DNA of 64,000 nucleotides, taken from contig JAQGDQ010000994.1 in the NCBI GenBank assembly GCA_030141605.1, positions 1 to 64,000 on the forward strand, given 5' to 3'. How positions within the stretch are numbered: position 1 is the stretch's first letter; each line of letters starts with the position of its first letter. The translations under genes were made by a program, and so were the position numbers. Positions 12,801-21,344 of this stretch are shown here, in pieces. The notes below the pieces were generated by a model that was given only the letters and a program-made list of their open reading frames with translations, was not told where the DNA came from and did no database searches. This DNA comes from Tubiluchus corallicola (taxonomy: Eukaryota > Priapulida > Priapulimorpha > Priapulimorphida > Tubiluchidae).

Positions 12801-14493
12801 CCCGCGCAGCGCATCCAGTAAGGGCAGCAGGAAACATGAAACGCCATTCCAGAACTTGTTCGGAAGTTTCAAACACAGTTTCAGATCAAAAACGAAGCCG
12901 GAAGAACCGCTGAATAACGCGTCGACGCAAACTTTGAAATCGGTGGATAACATATCGGCCAGCGAACCGCCGCCGTCGCATAAAAAAAAACCGCACAGCG
13001 TCCTGCGTAAGCAACATAGCGTACCAACCGGCTGGAACGAAAATAAATCCCCGAAGAAAGCTGCAAAGGTCAAAAGGCAGAAGTCGCTCGACGCTTGTCC
13101 AGACAAGCCTGGCAAAGGATCATTGAAGAAGTCAATACGGAAATTGTTCTTCAAAAAGAGGTAATGTTATCATTTTATAACTAGTCGTGACATGCATGTA
13201 CACGAAATTCATGTTAACTAGCATATTAGATTTTGTGAAGCAAACTTGTCCTAAGAACAGGAAATGTGACAAAATCAGGAATGATCCTCGATTTGAACCA
13301 CGAAATTCATGTTAACTCGCATATTAGATTTTGTGAACCAAACTTGTCTTAAAAACAGGAAATGTGACAAAACCGGGAATGATCCTCGATTTGAACCATG
13401 AAATTCATGTTAACTAGCATATTAGATTTTGTGAACCAAACTTGTCCTAAGAACAGGAAATGTGACAAAATCAGGAATGATCCTCGATTTGAACCACGAA
13501 ATTCATGTTAACTCGCATATTAGCTTTTGTGAACCAAACTTGTCCTAAGAACAGGAAATGTGACAAAATCAGGAATGATCCTCGATTTGAACCATGGACC
13601 TTTGTGAAGCGTTCTAGTGCAATGCTGCCTTGTTCAGATCGTGTAAATCTAGTTGAATAAGGAGACCACGTTTCTAACCACGCAAATAGGCGACAAGAGC
13701 AAAATGAAAAATAATATGTATTTTTGGTTGTTCAGCAATTTTGTAAAATATGCATTGTTTATATTTACATTGTAAAATATACAATGTTACAAATAATCCA
13801 TCTCTTCTTAGTCAAAGTCACAGTGAAAATGAAAGTCGATTGTTTAGTCATAACCGCTCTGCATGTGCAGCTGCTAAAGTAGATTTTAGTCTGTTAAGTA
13901 AACGTGAATCACTGTTGTACGCTTGTGTCATTCTACAGACATGCAAGTGAGCTGACTGTCCCATGTTTAATTGTCATTATAGTAATTAAGGTGAAGCGTT
14001 TATGTACTGTACTTTCCCAAATGCATATACTGGCCACTCAAGCATAGTAAAACCACCGTTTATTAAGACCACTCATCGCCGGTCCCCTGATGGTTTTATT
14101 AAGCAGCAAATACTGAGCTACGTTACTAGAATGGCGTACCAAAGTTACGGCATTGTGTGTCATTCGTCACAAATAAAGGTCAATGAATAATGGAGGTTAG
14201 ATGCAACATTTTTCCCTTCTTGTAAAGGCTTCTAATGTGACAAGATTCTCGTTACCGGATGCTGTTTCAAGCAGCAATCTCGTTACCGGATGCTGCTCTA
14301 CTGCAAATACGTATTTATTTTCAGGAAGAATAGATCAAGAGTTGTGGAGCTGAAAGGCGACGGTTGCCATAGCGACGAGAGTCTGAGCGGCGGCAGCTCG
14401 TTAGAAGTTCTGCATGTGAAAACGCAAAGTCAAAACAATGACGACGAACAGTTGAGCGGAAACGAAACTGCTGAACCACACTCACCCAGATGA
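698..14493 (+). CDS. RhoGEF (Dbl-homology domain protein), 3' eight exons; gene starts left of window
   Basis: Exons: 698-827, 2974-3106, 4984-5091, 7169-7264, 9512-9669, 11895-12035, 12441-13160, 14325-14493, all phase-consistent. The first five encode a DH domain, the catalytic fold that loads GTP on Rho-family GTPases. CR1 is in exon 1 (ITMELFCSEQKYCSNLW), the next helix in exon 2 (ELYTLYEEHCKFLHQLE), and CR3 in exon 4 (LSAFLLSPVERIPQYALLLE). The C-terminal region is low complexity: an acidic run of six Asp, then a basic Ser/Lys-rich tail (KKSIRKLFFKK near the exon 7 end). No PH domain follows the DH domain, which is unusual for Dbl proteins; human ARHGEF33 is one DH-only relative, but I cannot assign orthology. 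The usual Q and R of the CR3 motif are E and Q here. The true N-terminus lies outside the window. DH call firm; subfamily unknown. Confidence 0.88.
979..2692. repeat. 27-bp minisatellite, about 63 copies, RhoGEF intron 1
   Basis: The unit is GGCAACAAATGCAATGCAAT plus CTATCTA. Because 27 is a multiple of three, all frames give long repetitive reading frames with no sign of coding. Sub-types (CTATCTA, CTACCTA, CTGTCTA; AAAAAGTGC) form blocks. Confidence 0.95.
2974..3106 (+). CDS. RhoGEF exon 2: second DH helix; 5' splice site duplicated downstream
   Basis: Acceptor TTTTTCAG ends at 2973. The best donor is GTGAGT at 3107, which ends the exon after the residues CLSEHLHSDH in phase 0 and fits exon 3. 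The reading frame stays open to 3832 through a 39-bp tandem repeat that copies this exon end. Two further GTGAGT donors, at 3263 and 3419, would lengthen the exon by exactly 52 or 104 codons. Confidence 0.85.
3072..3830. repeat. 39-bp minisatellite made from the RhoGEF exon 2 5' splice site
   Basis: Nineteen or so units of TGCTTGTCAGAGCATTTTCA plus TATTGACCACATGAGTACA. The first unit is the real exon end plus donor. GTGAGT is kept at 3107, 3263 and 3419 (exactly 156 bp apart) and is ATGAGT in other units, so a 4-unit higher-order block exists. Confidence 0.95.
4984..5091 (+). CDS. RhoGEF exon 3 (DH domain)
   Basis: Acceptor TTGCAG ends at 4983 and donor GTGGGT begins at 5092. The exon is 36 codons, phase 0 at both ends. 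It begins SELLNVYGSYIEDF and ends FHEVQDFRRFIR, the mid-DH helices. Confidence 0.85.
5284..6062 (+). mobile_element. composite repeat containing an AAGCCTTTTCACAG-ended TIR element
   Basis: 5683-6062 is a full element with inverted ends AAGCCTTTTCACAGTTTC and GGAACTGCGAAAAGGCTT. 5284-5440 is the left part of another copy. The middle block 5490-5680 also accompanies the element at 34451-35005. No coding frame. In RhoGEF intron 3. Confidence 0.75.
6930..6985 (+). promoter_or_regulatory. candidate internal promoter cluster in RhoGEF intron 3
   Basis: TTACGTCA (CRE-like, 6934), ATGGCGGC (YY1-like, 6953) and TTTGGCGGGAG (E2F-like, 6972) lie within 50 bp, about 190 bp before the DH CR3 exon. The local GC rise contrasts with AT-rich surroundings. 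Confidence 0.3.
7169..7264 (+). CDS. RhoGEF exon 4: DH conserved region 3
   Basis: Acceptor TTTACAG ends at 7168 and donor GTAAGT begins at 7265. The exon is 32 codons, phase 0 at both ends. It carries LLSPVERIPQY, the counterpart of the usual LLxPVQRxPRY motif. The longer open frame around it (7081-7398) is not the exon. Confidence 0.9.
8493..9500. repeat. short-unit TGTGGGTAATGTGCGTA array with 238-bp higher-order repeat
   Basis: Irregular units of TGTGGGTAATGTGCGTAT type. The blocks at 8876-9113 and 9114-9351 are almost identical, a recent 238-bp duplication. RhoGEF intron 4, ending just before the exon 5 acceptor. Confidence 0.93.
9512..9669 (+). CDS. RhoGEF exon 5: C-terminal DH helix
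   Basis: Acceptor ATCTTTAG ends at 9511 and donor GTAGGT begins at 9670, leaving phase 2. It encodes KLLRFTNHDHSDYELLQ followed by a helix typical of the DH end. The 8.5-9.5 kb tandem array runs to within about 12 bp of the acceptor. Confidence 0.9.
10390..10833 (+). mobile_element. pogo/Tigger-like MITE, partial second copy
   Basis: Matches the 54972-55428 element over most of its length (CCCTTATAGCCGA, the GATTATTGCTACACATTCAG segment, and the right end with GAGGTTGACAGTA). The left inverted end is lost or diverged. Immediately followed by a TA-rich palindromic array. In RhoGEF intron 5. Confidence 0.8.
10846..11085. repeat. 22-bp AT-rich near-palindromic array
   Basis: About ten units of ATAGTATATAATACTAGTAT plus AC. 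The core ATACTAGTAT is self-complementary. Begins right after the Tigger-like element end. Confidence 0.9.
11221..11500. repeat. 24-bp minisatellite, about 11 copies, YY1-like motif
   Basis: Unit GGAACCAAGATGGCTGCAAG plus AGAT. Each unit contains CAAGATGGCTGC, close to the YY1 consensus. RhoGEF intron 5. Confidence 0.93.
11895..12035 (+). CDS. RhoGEF exon 6 (basic linker)
   Basis: Acceptor ATTTTCAG ends at 11894 and donor GTGAGT begins at 12036. It is 141 bp, entering with one base and leaving in phase 2. It encodes RVHENVMQKERLNKINKR and then SLDYIEPQMVSFSPDTSH. There is no PH-domain pattern. Confidence 0.85.
12049..12222 (-). mobile_element. partial TIR element (same family)
   Basis: Shares ACACAGACTAATGCATAATT, the CTGATGTGGCAAACGGCTTT segment, TTGACCTTTGAC and the end GAAACTGCGAAAGGGCTTA. 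Fills much of RhoGEF intron 6. Confidence 0.7.
12441..13160 (+). CDS. RhoGEF exon 7: acidic then basic low-complexity tail
   Basis: Acceptor TTATTTAG ends at 12440. The 720-bp exon begins YTGSSNNSTSSDDDDDD and is Ser/Lys/His-rich, with basic clusters such as KKAAKVKRQKS near the end. Donor GTAATG at 13161 joins exon 8 in phase 2. If unspliced, an in-frame TAA at 13162-13164 would end the protein here, so a shorter isoform is possible. GC content is higher than in the flanks, as expected for coding sequence. Confidence 0.85.
13199..13597. repeat. 98-bp tandem repeat, 4 copies, RhoGEF intron 7
   Basis: CGAAATTCATGTTAACT recurs at about 13202, 13301, 13399 and 13499 with few differences, ending GATCCTCGATTTGAACCA. 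Confidence 0.92.
14325..14493 (+). CDS. RhoGEF exon 8: terminal coding exon
   Basis: Acceptor TTTTCAG ends at 14324. One base completes an Arg codon, then 55 codons (KNRSRVVELKGDGCHSDESL onwards) reach TGA at 14491-14493. The 3' UTR begins at once with a CAGCAG-rich tandem repeat. Confidence 0.8.
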
Positions 14494-14507
14494 GAAAAGT
14501 AATTAAG

Positions 14508-14925
14508 CAGCAGCACAAGGTTGAATGTTGATTAATCAGCAGCAGCACAAGGTTGAATGTTGATCAATCAGCAGCATCACAATGTTGAATGTTGATTAAT
14601 CAGCAGCAGCACAAGGTTGAATGTTTATTAATAAGCAGAATCACAATGTTAAATGTTGATTAATCAGCAGCAGCAGCACAGGGTTGAATGTTGATGAATC
14701 AGCAGCAGCACAGGGTTGAATGTTGATGAATCAGCAGCAGCACAAACTTGAATGTTGATGAATCAGCAGCAGCATAAAGTTGAAAGTTGATAAATCAACA
14801 GCAGCACAAAGTTGAGTGTTGATGAATCAACAGCAGCACATAGTTGAATGTTGGTTAAGCAGCAGCAACAGCAGCAGCACAAAGTTGAATGTTGATTAAT
14901 CAGCAGCAGCACCAGGTTGAAATCT
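14508..14925. repeat. about 32-bp CAGCAG-containing array in the RhoGEF 3' UTR
   Basis: About 12 units of AATCAGCAGCAGCACAAGGT plus TGAATGTTGATT, starting 15 bp after the stop codon. Confidence 0.9.
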
Positions 14926-14951
14926 AGATGATGATGAAACATGTCAACGAT

Positions 14952-14957
14952 AATAAA
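14952..14957 (+). terminator. candidate poly(A) signal of the RhoGEF gene
   Basis: AATAAA lies 460 bp after the stop codon, just past the 3' UTR repeat, and is followed by a T/GT-rich stretch. Position and hexamer only; other AATAAA sites occur downstream, for example near 17398. Confidence 0.4.
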
Positions 14958-14959
14958 TG

Positions 14960-17450
14960 TTTCTTAAGTGTTAATTAAAATAGGCTGCAGCACGCCGCCA
15001 TGTTCTCACAACTGTTTCATTTATGTAAGTTTTCTCCATTTACAAACTTTCAAACATAGAGTGACATTTGCATAGCATCCCTGTGTGGATGCGTTTTGAG
15101 GGGATGTGAAATCAGTAAAATTGTTTTATATTATTTTCAATGCACCCGCTCTTGCTTTCTTTTTCTGCAGCTGTTTCCTATTGATCTTTTTCCGCAGGTG
15201 GAAAACGCATCCGCATCCGGATGCTACATAAACGCCACTTAACGTGGCAACCAACTGACCTTGAACGGAAATGAATAAAATGGCGACTGCATAATTGTTG
15301 CTGGGCGATTAATGTTTTTTAGTTTTTACTATCTTGTGTTCCCCGGGAACTTTTTGTTGCCCTCGAACTTGCCACGGCAGCAAGGAGCAGATAAGATTTA
15401 TGGAATAGGTGCTTCTCCTTCCATTTGCCAAGCATTACATATAATATGTATGGAGTAGTTTATTATTTATATCTTTTAGTTGTTATCAATGCAATTGCTA
15501 CCCAATAATTTGTATGTAAATGACTGTATCTGTTGCTTGGTTATGTGATATTTCAAATAGTTGGAAAGTTCGTAATTTTTACAGCGAAAGAAGTTATTGA
15601 CACTTGCCAACGTAAGTATTACAACTTATTTAAAGTAATCAAGCATTGTTTAAAATTTCACGTACGAGCAAGTCACTTTTTACTACGGCAGCAATTTTTT
15701 CTAGTAAGCCTTTTCACATTCCAGAGATTGATGATGATCGTGAAAAGGTCAAAGGTTAATTGTACCAGACAACGCATTTCTGTACACTTGACAACGCGTC
15801 GCAGCTCATGCTATTGTAATAGTAACGGTTTTAACAGCTGGCTAGAACCTTACCTAGTTCATTTTTTCTTGTTTCCAAGCAAGATTCTGCTAGTAAATCA
15901 TTCTATGCAGAGACTAATGCATAATTAGGTAAAGCGCATGTAAAACATCAAGGAACGTTCCTGAGCTGATGTGACAGACGGCTTTGCTTTACCCACATAT
16001 CACGTGGCAGTTGTACTAAGACGCTTTGTCGTTGTACATTTAACCTTTGACCTACAGCAACTGCATGTGCGCACATCGAAACTGTGAAAAGGCTGATTGC
16101 ATAAATCCGGTGCCTTTTGTTCTTGTAGTGAACAAAAAGCGATCGAATTTGTCGTCATGAATGAACTTCAAAATAATTCTGTTCGCTGTTCGCTAAAACC
16201 TAACGTGGTCACTCTGATTTCTTTTCACTCGAATAGAATTTAATCTGAGATTTTTATTGTTTGTTTTCACCAGTTTATGGTGCTCATGCGTCAGGAGAAA
16301 ATCTTTCACAATTTTTGTATGCAATCGAGTTTTATTGCTGCAATTTGACTGTCTGTTAAACGTGTTGAGTTTTCCTTTAATCTGCTGTTAAATGAAATTG
16401 AAATTTTCTACTTAAATTTATACTTATCGTGTTTACTTAATCTTTGAGATACATTGCTATTGTTATAATTTTCTCTTGTAATTGTGAATTCTTGCAAAAC
16501 TTCCATGCACTTTATGTACCTTAATGTTATAAATAATGAATTTATTAAAATTACAAGCTCATGGGCTTGTATATTTTACGGTGCTCTTCGCTCTGCTAGC
16601 AAATTAGGAAAAATTTGATACAGATTTTTTTTTTAAATTTACGTACGATTCCTTGTCGCTTGTTATAAATCATGTACGCAGATAAACGTATTCGCAAATG
16701 GTAAAAGGTTTGTTTTTATGTTAACAGAGTTAGCCATTTTACCTTGTTAGTTTTAAGCTACAATCGATTTTACTGTGTCCTATGCAAAATTACATAGAAC
16801 TGCAACGTTGCTAGACGGTTAAGTTTTAATATAGATTTTTTTTAGTTCTACTGGACTGCAGATATCATTTCTCCGAGACGTGTGCTGCAATCTAGCGGAC
16901 AAAAATTTATGCACATTTGCGAGAGCGTATTTTAACCATTAGTAACTCTGTGCCTACGTGTTTTCAATGGTGCTTATAATTTTCCTCGTTTGTATTTATT
17001 TTTGTACCCAAATACGCATTTTAAATCTTGTTAAATTGCTCTATTTTTATTGTGATACAGAAAAATCTATGTATTTAAGCAGCGGTCGATCATCTAAGTT
17101 TTGTTTTGAAGGAAGATAAAATTGTAACCTGCTCAGAAGTGTTATCGTTTCAGAAAAATGTGTTCATAATTATTACAACGTTTAGACGTGTAAATGTTAT
17201 CAATACTTCTACCTAATTTTTTCAATTTCTGAAACGAAATCGTTGACTATTTTGAGGAAATACAGAACAGCCATGAAAGTTGAATAATCATCTAGTACTA
17301 TTTTTGTAAAGTGGCATATAAAATTATAACTATGCAGCTTAAGAAATATTCCTTGTATTTTAGGTATCAATGTAAATACAAGTTAAAATTTCACTTCAAT
17401 AAACATTGTCAAAATATTAACTATAAGCATTTTGCTTTTTGTGTTCGCAG
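14960..17450. other. AT-rich intergenic DNA
   Basis: Apart from the TIR element at 15712-16093 and scattered AATAAA hexamers, I see no gene. It could be extended 3' UTR of the RhoGEF gene. Confidence 0.4.
15712..16093 (-). mobile_element. complete TIR element (same family), opposite orientation
   Basis: Ends AAGCCTTTTCACA and TGTGAAAAGGCTGA. Internal sequence is the reverse complement of 5683-6062. About 380 bp, non-coding, downstream of the RhoGEF gene. Confidence 0.78.
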
Positions 17451-17589
17451 CGTGTAGAGTAAGACCCGCTTAACGACACTGACTCAGAAAAATGTGATGT
17501 TAAGTGAAACATTGAAAAAACCATGACAAAAGTTCAATGTCACTAAACGCTACTAAACAGGGAGCCATTATGCCAGAGCTTACTGTGCC

Positions 17590-18265
17590 TTGAATCATTT
17601 GAGAAATCTGTTACGTGTCCTCTCGTGAATGTGTCAAACTTGGGAGGTGTTTAAATCACCGAGGCTCCTGTATCTTGGGGGGTCTAAGAATTTGAAAAAC
17701 AATCTGTTACGTGTCCTCTCATGAACATGTCAAATTTGGGAGGTGTTTAAATCACCGAGGCTCCTGTATCTTGGGGGGTCTAAGAATTTGAAAAACAATC
17801 TGTTACGTGTCCTCTCGTGAACATGTCAAATTTGGGAGGTGTTTAAATCACCGAGGCTCCTGTATCTTGGGGGGTCTAAGAATTTGAAAAACAATCTGTT
17901 ACGTGTCCTCTCATGAACGTGTCAAATTTGGGAGGTGTTTAAATCACCGAGGCTCCTGTATCTTGGGGGGTCTAAGAATTTGAAAAACAATCTGTTACGT
18001 GTCCTCTCATGAACATGTCAAATTTGGGAGGTGTTTAAATCACCGAGGCTCCTGTATCTCGGGGGGTCTAAGAATTTGAAAAACAATCTGTTACGTGTGC
18101 TCTCGTGAACATGTCAAATTTGGGAGGTGTTTAAATCACCGAGGCTCCTGTATCTTGGGGGGTCTAAGAATTTGAAAAACAATCTGTTACGTGTCCTCTC
18201 GTGAACGTGTCAAACTTGGGAGGCGTTTAAATCACGGAGGCTCCTGTATCTCGGGGGTCTAAGAA
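17590..18265. repeat. 96-bp tandem repeat, about 7 copies
   Basis: AATCTGTTACGTGTCCTCTC recurs at 17701, 17797, 17893 and so on, with GAGGCTCCTGTATCTTGGGG inside. Very low divergence. Intergenic. Confidence 0.95.
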
Positions 18266-19150
18266 TTTTGACAAACATTTTCAAAGTGAAGTTTGCACCA
18301 AAATGACAAGAAATCAAAAATATGCTTCTATTCCATTGTTCTGTTTACATTAAATACTAAAACATGACCATACGAATCTAATCTTAATTTTAAAGTATTC
18401 AAATATTGACTTGCAAAAAAACAAAACATGTTTAACCCTTTCATACATGTTTTCTGCCTTTAAAATTAATAAAATTTTAAAACTGACAGTTATTTGATCT
18501 GTTAATAGTTATTTTGATTTAAGCCAATAACAATAGACTAAAAATGGTAATAAAATGGCAAACTAGAAAATCTACACAGCACAAAAAACTGCTCAAGGTA
18601 CAGTACTTTAGAGACGACTTTGTACAGATCAGCATAGCGTGCATACTAAATGTCTTAAATACTTTAAAAAATTATCAGCAGTTGCAAAATGAAGCACATT
18701 TTTTGCTTTTGTTGTTTTTAAAAAAGTCGGGACTGAAAGGGTTAATTTGATTTTCATTTCTTAGCGAATAAGAGGAATACTGCAAAGATGGATAAATATG
18801 TAGACAAATTACTTAGCATAAATATACAGAGAAAACAAATAAACTACATTCTAAAAAAATATCACAGTCTGAGAAACACAGGTGAATATGAATTTGGTTC
18901 CTTTTGTCAAAATTTGAAGCTTCTTTGGCAAACAGATTCAATCGGGGACGAAGTTCCCAATATCTGTGCCACCTAGCGGAGATTTTAAGAACTAGCACCC
19001 GTGGAGATCAACCTAATTCTCCTTCTCAATGTTTGAAGATTCTTTGGCGAGTAGATTTGGATCGGAATCGAATTTCGCGATTTCGGCGCCGCCTAGTCGA
19101 GATTTCAGGAACTCGACTTCGAAAGAGAGCGTCTTTTTCTCCTGAACAAG

Positions 19151-19285
19151 ATGATTTTGGTAATTGAGCAACTCGGTTATCTGAAATCACGAGCAAGAAA
19201 GTTCAAGTTTAGTTTAGAAACAAGCAAATCTGTCAGAAGTTTGACTACAGAGAATTTGGGTCACGCTGTACAAATTCTTCAGTAA
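19151..19285 (+). other. open stretch of 44 codons, possible orphan exon
   Basis: ATG at 19151 opens MILVIEQLGYLKSRARKF and ends with HAVQILQ then TAA. Alternatively it splices at GTAAGT (19282). Amino-acid content looks protein-like, but I recognise no family and see no good upstream acceptor. Confidence 0.25.
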
Positions 19286-20851
19286 GTATTGCAGCTCAAA
19301 TGTATGTTATGGAGGTAAGGTACACCTTTTGTTTATCTTTAATATTATGCAACAATGAACGCTAATCCTAAAGAATTCTAAGATACACTTGTTTTCAACT
19401 TTTTTCTTCATGACTAAGCATACATGTTTATCCACTTTTGCTAGCTACAAGCGAAAAATTAATTATTTTTTCTTCCTTTAGCTTTAGCCCTAATCATAAT
19501 ATTAATCTTAAATACGTAATGGTTAAATTATTATTTAAAGATAATCACGTGTGTCTCTTCTTTCCCATTATTGGACATTATTTTATTATAAACTAACACA
19601 TTCGTATAATAATTCAATGTTCATTCGTCTTAAATGCAAAATCTGATAATTTTTAATTACCTGGTACATGTGCATTAATTAATTAATTAATTATATTAGT
19701 AACAATTCTGAGAGGGTGGCTGACCTCGATAACTTATAGTTCTTTCGCCACCCTTTCACCACTAATCAATAATTACTTTTGCACTTTGTAATATTATTGT
19801 ATGTTGTATAGATTTATAAATCTCTTAGTTATGTATTTTGCTATTTTAAAAATGGTGATAAACTAATAAACTTACTTACTTACTTACTTATTGCACTATT
19901 ACGATTGTCGTTGTACAAATGACCATGAAACGTAGAAAGCCCAGTGGTCATTTCGTCCTTGTGACCGGTCTAAGGGTAAATTTAAGCACCAGAAATTTTG
20001 GCATTTTTTAGTGTCAAAATCAAAATGTCAAAAAAAATTAAGACAATTTTGGCTATTACTGAACTTTCTTATGCTGTTATTACAGGCCACTGGTTGGTTG
20101 GCATCCTTCTGTCTCGGAAAACAATGGAGTGTCCGCCAAGAGAGTCAGCTATTGATCACATTGATGGAGCTGCAGCGTCGACTGTAGCTGAGCAATCCAA
20201 TCCTTGAACCACTGGAGTGGCCTCTCCAGTGCGTGCGCCTAGGCAAGGTGTATGGAGATCCTGAGTTGCCCAGATAACAGGAACCCCCTCTCTTCCTCCC
20301 TGGTGTAGTCTAAAGGAAAGCGGAGCGATACGTTTGGCACCAGGTTGGCTGCAGGAGCTGCCGGAATCAGTGAGCATGCTGCACTGGTCCACCTTCGGGA
20401 CTCCACTCAAACAGGACACTATGCTTTTCGTAAACATAAATATGCTCTTTTGTTTTCACAAGAAATGCTCAATAGCACCGAAAAGTAGTGGCGGTTTGTA
20501 GCTAAGGTTCGGGGGGGGGGGGGGGGGGGGTTGTTTACCATTGTTTTAATATTGTGTAAAACAGTGTTGAAGTTCACTTACAGTCACTTGGGGATGTGAG
20601 GCAGCCATGATTAATTTATTTAAATTTTCTGTAGAAATAAAAGAACTGAAAAAACTTCGAATTAAACAGAAAAGTTGGAAGCATGACGATAATCTAATTC
20701 TACACTTTGTCACATTCAAACATTCAAAAATATGGTACATGGTTTTTAAGCACAACACGCTGAGTAAAAAAGAAACGCTACTTTACACTTGCACAACAGG
20801 GTCGGTACTGCAAGAGCGGCAGTGCTTTCTCTACCTAGTGTGCAGCTTTAA

Positions 20852-20993
20852 TCAATTATGCTGAGTTATTTGAATCAATTATCAACAGTTTTTATATACA
20901 TTTCAATAGGAGCGGCTCGTACCAGACGTTTTTGAGTCAATTAGGCAACTGATGCTTTTAACCGCGAGTCTAATAAATGGCACCTGCTGTATC
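20852..20993 (+). repeat. interspersed repeat, copy 1
   Basis: Shared with 22811-22955: TCAATTATGC(A/T)GAGTTATTTGA, GTTTTTATATAC, TAGGAGCGGC(C/T)CGTAC and GACGTTTTTGAG. Class unknown; the copy at 22.6-22.9 kb is preceded by pogo-like GGTTTGCCGGACCTCGC. Confidence 0.6.
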
Positions 20994-21169
20994 TTCCCTT
21001 AAAGTAGCAAGAAAGAGGCGTAAGATAACAAGTGACTTACAAAGAGTTAAGAGGCTGCAGCGTTGAGCCCAAATCGGATCCAACCAAACTGACCGATACC
21101 AACACAGGTGTGATCAATAAAATAAATAAAAAACCAGTAAATAAAAAATAGAAAAAGATAAGATTTTAC

Positions 21170-21344
21170 CCGCTGCACTGATACGTCAGCTTCGTCTTCA
21201 AGTTCCTGAACTTGCCGTTTGAGCTGTTCTTCAACGGCAGCATGATTGCCTATTGAAGCTTCCATAACGTGCTGCCGCCTTGTGGTCTTTTCTAGCTTTT
21301 CCATAACAGAAGCATTGTGCGATTGGGAGACTTTTAATCTACGT
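21170..21344 (-). CDS. SDCCAG8: SDCCAG8 exon 13
   Basis: Acceptor AATTGTCAG precedes 21344 and donor GTAAAA follows 21170. It encodes [20 protein letters not shown], then [19 protein letters not shown]. Read-through past the donor would end at a stop near 21047, so a retained-intron terminus is possible; the expected last exon was not found. Confidence 0.82.

Larger units (their letters stand above)
18270..21165. other. intergenic region between RhoGEF and SDCCAG8 3' ends
   Basis: Holds a diverged duplication near 18895-19130, an open stretch at 19151-19285, a GC-richer segment at 20085-20425 of unknown origin, a 20-G run at 20511-20530 and a repeat at 20852-20993. The last SDCCAG8 exon should be here but I did not find it. 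Confidence 0.4.
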
